From: CAMTUH01 sp947084935
GTDB lineage: Bacteria; Pseudomonadota; Gammaproteobacteria; Coxiellales; Coxiellaceae
Assembly: GCA_947084935.1 (NCBI GenBank)
Contig: CAMTUH010000002.1
Span: 44,162 to 108,161, forward strand
DNA: 64,000 nt
Reading direction: 5' to 3'
Shown here: piece after piece, positions 59,937-64,000 of the stretch
Layout of the letters: each line of letters opens with the position of its first letter
Position numbering within the stretch: position 1 is the first letter of the stretch
Translations under genes and position numbers: made by a program
Notes under the pieces: generated by a model
The model's database searches: none
Seen by the model: the letters and a program-made list of their open reading frames with translations, nothing else
What the model was told of the DNA's origin: nothing

Positions 59937-60498
59937 CACTCAGCAAGTCGAAACGGTCACCAACACCATTAATGAACTTCTTTCTACTCTACCCGTTACC
60001 GTTATAGAAAGTCCTAAAAGTCTCCCTCAACAACCCAACACCGGTTATTACAATGTGTTGATGAGCCCCCCTTCCAGCACTACTACCAGCGCTACTTCCA
60101 GCAGTAGTGCTCACCGTCGTCGTAAAAAAACTAAGGCTGAAACCACCCTGCTTACTACACAAGAGCTGCTGGATGCTTGGAACGATTTACCCGCGGAGCA
60201 TACCCATCCTAGGCTACTGGCGACCCCAACCCTAACTTCCGCTATCGAAAAAATTATCGCCGCCCTGGATGACACCCGCTTTACTGCTCGAGACAAGCCC
60301 AACGCGGTTAATGCCTTATTGAATTTATTATTAGACAGTCTGTATCCCGCTTGGGGCTTCAATTTATTTTGTACGAGTTATCACTTCGCAGAAGACGACA
60401 CCCGCGATACACCGCGCCACCTTTCAGACCATTACATCAACAGCGCCATTGAAATACACCACAGCACTACCGCACCATCGCCTCGCATTCACTCTTAA
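59896..60498 (+). pseudogene. continuation of the RAP-like protein in the shifted frame
   Basis: Open for 200 codons in the +1 frame from the A7 tract. It begins NLGWEVFYIDIANNTQQVE, completing the RAP-like strand, then a Ser/Thr-rich linker, basic RRRKKTKAE, and a helical C-terminal domain (LLTTQELLDAWNDLPAEHTHPRL). An internal ATG at 60055 has no clear ribosome binding site. It is best seen as the 3' part of the gene starting at 58791. Confidence 0.6.
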
Positions 60499-60547
60499 GG
60501 GCCTAATCTCTCTTGTCGCTCCTCCATCGCCAGGCTATGATTAGTTC

Positions 60548-61297
60548 ATGACAGACCCAAAAACCACCCATTTCGGCTTCCAAACAATTCCAACGTCTGA
60601 AAAAAAAGGCAAAGTGGCAGAGGTTTTTCATTCCGTTGCGGTTAATTATGATCTCATGAATGACCTCATGTCCTTAGGCTTGCACCACCTGTGGAAACAG
60701 CTCGCGATTAAGATTTGTCGGGCCCGGGAAGGCCATCGAATTCTGGACCTCGCCGGCGGCACGGGGGATTTGACCGCTCGACTCAACCCGCTGGTGGGCG
60801 ACTCAGGAAAAATTGTCCTCGCGGATATCAATCGGGCGATGCTGCAACGCGGACGCGATCGATTGATCGATCACGGCATTATTCATAACGTAGAATACAT
60901 TCAAGCCGACGCCGAACACTTACCTTTTCCCGATAATTATTTCGATCGAGTCGTCATCGGGTTCGGCTTGCGTAACGTCACCGAAAAAGTAAATGCTTTG
61001 CGCTCAATGTACCGCGTGTTAAAACCGGGCGGATTTTTACTGGTTTTAGAATTTTCACACCCAACATCCGCGCTTTTTAAAAAGATATACGACGCCTATT
61101 CTTTTAACGTCATTCCAAAATTAGGAAATTTCATTGCCAAAGACGAAGAAAGTTATCGGTATTTAGTCGAGTCCATTCGCGTTCACCCAGATCAAGAAAC
61201 TTTAGTAAGCATGATGCACGAAGCCGGTTTCGAAGACTGTCATTACCACAATTTAACCGCGGGCATTGTTGCTATTCACCAAGGATACAAATACTAA
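60548..61297 (+). CDS. ubiE: ubiquinone/menaquinone C-methyltransferase
   Basis: 249 residues. SAM-dependent C-methylation in ubiquinone synthesis. HFGFQTIPTSEKKGKVAEVFHSVAVNYDLMNDLMSLG, the SAM loop LDLAGGTGDLT, and FGLRNVTEKVNALRSMYRVLKPGG are diagnostic. The stop overlaps the ubiJ start region by one base. Confidence 0.96.
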   Translation: MTDPKTTHFGFQTIPTSEKKGKVAEVFHSVAVNYDLMNDLMSLGLHHLWKQLAIKICRAREGHRILDLAGGTGDLTARLNPLVGDSGKIVLADINRAMLQRGRDRLIDHGIIHNVEYIQADAEHLPFPDNYFDRVVIGFGLRNVTEKVNALRSMYRVLKPGGFLLVLEFSHPTSALFKKIYDAYSFNVIPKLGNFIAKDEESYRYLVESIRVHPDQETLVSMMHEAGFEDCHYHNLTAGIVAIHQGYKY

Positions 61298-61911
61298 TGA
61301 TGTCGTTTTTCTTATCCGGTTTAGAAAAAGCGATTAACGCCTATTTGCACTTGGATGCTGAGAGTATTAACCGTTTAGCGAAACTGGAAGGTAAAATAAT
61401 TAAAATCGAGATTACCGATTGGCAACTTGAATTTTACATTCATCCACAAAAAAATGGGCTTACCCTGCTGGCAACAGAAAAAAAAGAGCCCGACGCGATC
61501 ATTTCAGGCACATTATTCGGGCTGTGCCGGGCCGGTTGTGCGAAAGGTGAGAACACGGCTCTTTTTAAAAATTCCATCTCCATCCGGGGAGATACCGAAT
61601 TAGGCGAGGAAATGCGCGATATTATTTCCGGAATCGATATTGACTGGGAAGAACACGCCTCAAAAATCGTGGGGGACACAATCGCTCACAAAATCACTGT
61701 GGGAATACACCACACAAAATCCCTTGGAAAAAATACCCTCCAAACCCTGAGAGAAAATCTCAAAGATTATTTGCAAATCGAGTCTTCTTGCGTGCCTTCG
61801 AAAAACGAGGTCGAGCAATTTATTTCTGACGTGACTCAGCTGCAACACGCCGTCGACCGGGCCGAAGCTAAAATAAAGCGACTTCTGAAAAAAAGGAATC
61901 CCTCGGCATGA
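61297..61911 (+). CDS. ubiJ: ubiquinone biosynthesis accessory factor UbiJ
   Basis: 204 residues. SCP2-like lipid-binding N-terminal domain and a C-terminal coiled coil (DVTQLQHAVDRAEAKIKRLLK). UbiJ helps hold the soluble ubiquinone-synthesis complex. Low sequence conservation, but position between ubiE and ubiB, with overlaps of 1 and 4 bases, makes the call firm. Confidence 0.9.
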   Translation: MMSFFLSGLEKAINAYLHLDAESINRLAKLEGKIIKIEITDWQLEFYIHPQKNGLTLLATEKKEPDAIISGTLFGLCRAGCAKGENTALFKNSISIRGDTELGEEMRDIISGIDIDWEEHASKIVGDTIAHKITVGIHHTKSLGKNTLQTLRENLKDYLQIESSCVPSKNEVEQFISDVTQLQHAVDRAEAKIKRLLKKRNPSA

Positions 61912-63545
61912 TTCGTCCGATACAATTAATTCGGCTCGTACAAATCAATGCAATTTTAATTCGCCACGGATTGAATCGCGACGTTATTGGCAAACATTCA
62001 GCCGTATTGCGCTGGCTGAGCTATCTGAACCCGTGGAGTTTCTCGCGAAAAGCAAAATCGCGAGGAGAATCCATGCGCTTAGTGCTGGAAGAGTTGGGCC
62101 CAATTTTCGTTAAATTCGGCCAGCTGTTATCCACACGACGCGATTTACTGCCGGATGACATCGCCGAAGAGCTGTCGAAATTGCAAGACCAAGTGCCTCC
62201 TTTTTCCAGTGAAATTGCAAAACACATGATAGAAAAAGCGTATTCAAAACCGATTGATCACTGTTTTAAATATTTCGATGAAAAACCTTTGGCTTCCGCA
62301 TCGATCGCACAAGTCCACGCCGCAACGCTGTTTGACGACAGCGACGTTATTGTGAAAGTGCTACGTCCTAACATTGCTAAAGTCATTCAGCGGGACATTG
62401 GACTGATGTATTTGGGCGCCAAACTCGCGCGACGGTTTTGGAAGCACGGGCGACGGCTAAAACCCGTGGAAATCGTCGCCGAATTCGAGCGCACCATTTA
62501 CGACGAATTGGATTTGATGCGCGAAGCCGCTAATGCTTCTCAGTTACGACGTAATTTCGCTCACTCTGAAAAGATGTATGTGCCGAAAGTTTATTGGGAT
62601 TACGCGCAACGGAACGTGCTGGTGATGGAACGAATACACGGCGTCCGCATTTCAGACATTCATGCACTCAAAACCGCACACGTCAATTTGAAAAAATTAG
62701 CGGAACACGGCGTCGAGATTTTTTTCACGCAAGTGCTGCGCGATAGCTTTTTCCACGCCGACATGCACCCAGGTAACTTATTCGTCGACATCACTGATCC
62801 TGAAAATCCCAAATACCTCGGCGTTGATTTTGGAATTATGGGTTCGCTGAATCCACAAGATCAGCGATACATCGCTGAAAATTTATTAGCATTTTTTAAA
62901 CGCGATTACCGACAAGTCGCACTTTTACACGTAGAATCGGGCTGGATACCCCCCGACACGCGCGTCGATCAATTCGAAGCCGCCATTCGCACCGTCTGCG
63001 AACCGATTTTTGAAAAGCCATTCAGAGATATTTCTTTTGGGCAATTATTATTGCGTCTCTTCCAAACTGCCGATCAATTCGACATGGAAATACAGCCTCA
63101 ATTATTGTTGCTGCAAAAAACGTTACTGAGTGTCGAAGGACTGGGGCATCAGTTGTATCCCGATCTGGATTTATGGCGAACCGCAAAACCTTTTCTGGAG
63201 CGCTGGATGCGCAAACAGCACGGTATTCGTCATTTAGTCAAAACGGTTGCGAAAGATTTCCCCGCGGTGGCGGATATTTTAGTAAAATCTCCTCGGGTCG
63301 CCTACGACGTTCTTCATGAGATTAACCTGCAACAACGCCTTTCTTTTTATCGCGATAAATCATCGCTTGTTTCCACGAATAAAAAGCTCAAGAAAGGATT
63401 TCTTATCGGCGCGGGCTTGGGTTTTCTCATCAGTGCCGTCGCCAGCTTTTTCCTCAGCGCGCCCCCCATTTCTCCCTGGCAATGGACGGCTTTTGGAGTG
63501 GGTATCGCTTTATTTCTTATTGGCTGGATCGCACGTGAAAACTGA
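61908..63545 (+). CDS. ubiB: ubiquinone biosynthesis atypical kinase UbiB
   Basis: 545 residues. ADCK-family protein needed for ubiquinone synthesis. KFGQLLSTRRDLLPDD is the KxGQ-type motif, ASIAQVHAA the Ala-rich loop, FFHADMHPGNL and VDFGIMG the catalytic segments. Two C-terminal TM helices (~495-540) anchor it in the membrane. End of ubiE-ubiJ-ubiB. Confidence 0.95.
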   Translation: MIRPIQLIRLVQINAILIRHGLNRDVIGKHSAVLRWLSYLNPWSFSRKAKSRGESMRLVLEELGPIFVKFGQLLSTRRDLLPDDIAEELSKLQDQVPPFSSEIAKHMIEKAYSKPIDHCFKYFDEKPLASASIAQVHAATLFDDSDVIVKVLRPNIAKVIQRDIGLMYLGAKLARRFWKHGRRLKPVEIVAEFERTIYDELDLMREAANASQLRRNFAHSEKMYVPKVYWDYAQRNVLVMERIHGVRISDIHALKTAHVNLKKLAEHGVEIFFTQVLRDSFFHADMHPGNLFVDITDPENPKYLGVDFGIMGSLNPQDQRYIAENLLAFFKRDYRQVALLHVESGWIPPDTRVDQFEAAIRTVCEPIFEKPFRDISFGQLLLRLFQTADQFDMEIQPQLLLLQKTLLSVEGLGHQLYPDLDLWRTAKPFLERWMRKQHGIRHLVKTVAKDFPAVADILVKSPRVAYDVLHEINLQQRLSFYRDKSSLVSTNKKLKKGFLIGAGLGFLISAVASFFLSAPPISPWQWTAFGVGIALFLIGWIAREN

Positions 63546-63597
63546 GCTCATATTCCGTATGAATAAATAACGGATATTGGCAACAGCAAATGCAAAA

Positions 63598-64000
63598 CAC
63601 CCGCGAACCGAATGCACACACGGCAGCCCATGCGGCACTCGATCCGCGAGTGGTCCACCACGGGCTAAGAAGTCGTTACTTTTTCGTAGCTCACTTCCCC
63701 GCTGTCCAGGGCGTGCGCTAATTGGTCGGATAGCCGGTTCCACCGCCTTGCAATTGCTGCAAAAACGGGGTTTTCCAGTAAATAATCCGACATCATGCAG
63801 CCCACGGTCAGTAATTGCCAAAAGGCAAACCACTGGTCGCGTTTAAAAGTGAGGGACTACGTAACTTTTGTGTCGTGCTGGCGATCGCCAGCATCAACAT
63901 TTAGTCTATCGTCAGCCATGATTAACTCCTAATCGGTTAATTGTGGTTAGTGGCGGTGGGGTGTTGATGCACTCCTCCGTCACGCTTCTTTTGTAGCACC
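63598..64000. repeat. R6 repeat, copy 2 (runs off the window)
   Basis: Matches 32814-33215 over its full visible length with scattered substitutions and small changes. The left part has the same GATCCGCGAGTGGTCCACC segment. The 455 bases after ubiB contain only this copy. Confidence 0.85.
63665..63919 (-). pseudogene. decayed copy of the 84-residue repeat protein
   Basis: The ribosome binding site (AGGAG) and ATG at 63919 are kept. The reading starts MADDRLNVDAGDRQHDTKVT and hits TAG at codon 21, where the 32880 copy has TAT. Downstream the frame continues SLTFKRDQWFAFWQLLTVGC as in the intact copy. One substitution therefore truncates the gene. Confidence 0.75.

Noticed and set aside
60055..60498. 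Independent gene starting at ATG 60055
   Set aside because: No ribosome binding site, and the frame is open continuously from the A7 tract; better explained as the 3' part of the frameshifted gene.
63510..63833. 107-residue minus-strand frame at the right edge
   Set aside because: It is a different frame over the decayed R6 gene and reaches into ubiB; not coding.

Overview
The window reads as chromosomal DNA of a gammaproteobacterium of the order Legionellales, and the combination of genes and intergenic repeats fits Coxiella burnetii best. This is inference from gene content and order (hemA-prfA-prmC, lptD-surA-pdxA-ksgA-apaH, fmt-dprA-smg-topA, argS-ftsN-hslV-hslU, ubiE-ubiJ-ubiB) and from the unusual load of small palindromic repeats; no database search was possible. 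Most of the sequence is conserved core genome. No tRNA, rRNA, CRISPR array or intact insertion sequence was recognised.

Layout. 1-6.1 kb: the tail of a DamX-like SPOR protein, small secreted proteins, an OmpA-type lipoprotein, a secreted GH3 protein, rdgB, a lone pseudopilin and hemH. 6.1-9.3 kb: hemA-prfA-prmC. 9.3-10.9 kb: an accessory patch with a membrane protein, an F-box-like protein that has lost its start, and a Fic remnant. 11-15.3 kb: dksA-folB, lptM-dapF, a carboxylesterase and murU-amgK. 15.4-25.3 kb: lptD, surA, pdxA, ksgA, a universal stress protein, an outer-membrane barrel, an S49 protease, apaH and folA. 25.4-31.7 kb: a tetraheme cytochrome c and the terminal oxidase cluster (coxB, coxA, ctaG, coxC). 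31.7-33.4 kb: an Rpn-type nuclease with internal tandem repeats and a repeated small gene. 33.4-40.3 kb: the bc1 complex (petABC), tatABC and split-off oxidase-assembly genes (a DUF2909-type protein, a Sco-like protein, a CtaA/Cox15-like protein, a TlpA-like protein). 40.3-46.9 kb: acyP, gmhB, fmt, dprA, smg, topA, purE. 46.9-50.7 kb: tsaC, a small membrane peptide, a heptosyltransferase and an OmpR/EnvZ-type two-component pair. 50.9-63.5 kb: an orphan coiled-coil protein, argS, a DUF945 protein, an FtsN-like protein, hslV-hslU, a secreted protein, a frameshifted RAP-like protein and ubiE-ubiJ-ubiB. The last 0.4 kb is a decayed second copy of the 32.8-33.2 kb repeat.

The genes form coherent sets: aerobic respiration (bc1, caa3-type oxidase, haem and ubiquinone synthesis, Tat export for the Rieske protein), envelope building (LptD, SurA, LptM, heptose enzymes, MurU/AmgK cell-wall recycling), and translation and proteolysis (PrfA, PrmC, KsgA, ArgS, Fmt, HslUV).

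The most unusual signal is how small palindromic or inverted-repeat elements enter or touch genes. One is translated inside dprA, one codes the C-terminus of hemH, several supply stop codons (petC, ksgA, pdxA), one supplies the ribosome binding site of ctaG, and one separates hslV from hslU. The second unusual signal is an accessory gene whose C-terminal RAP-like domain is broken by one extra A in an A7 tract.
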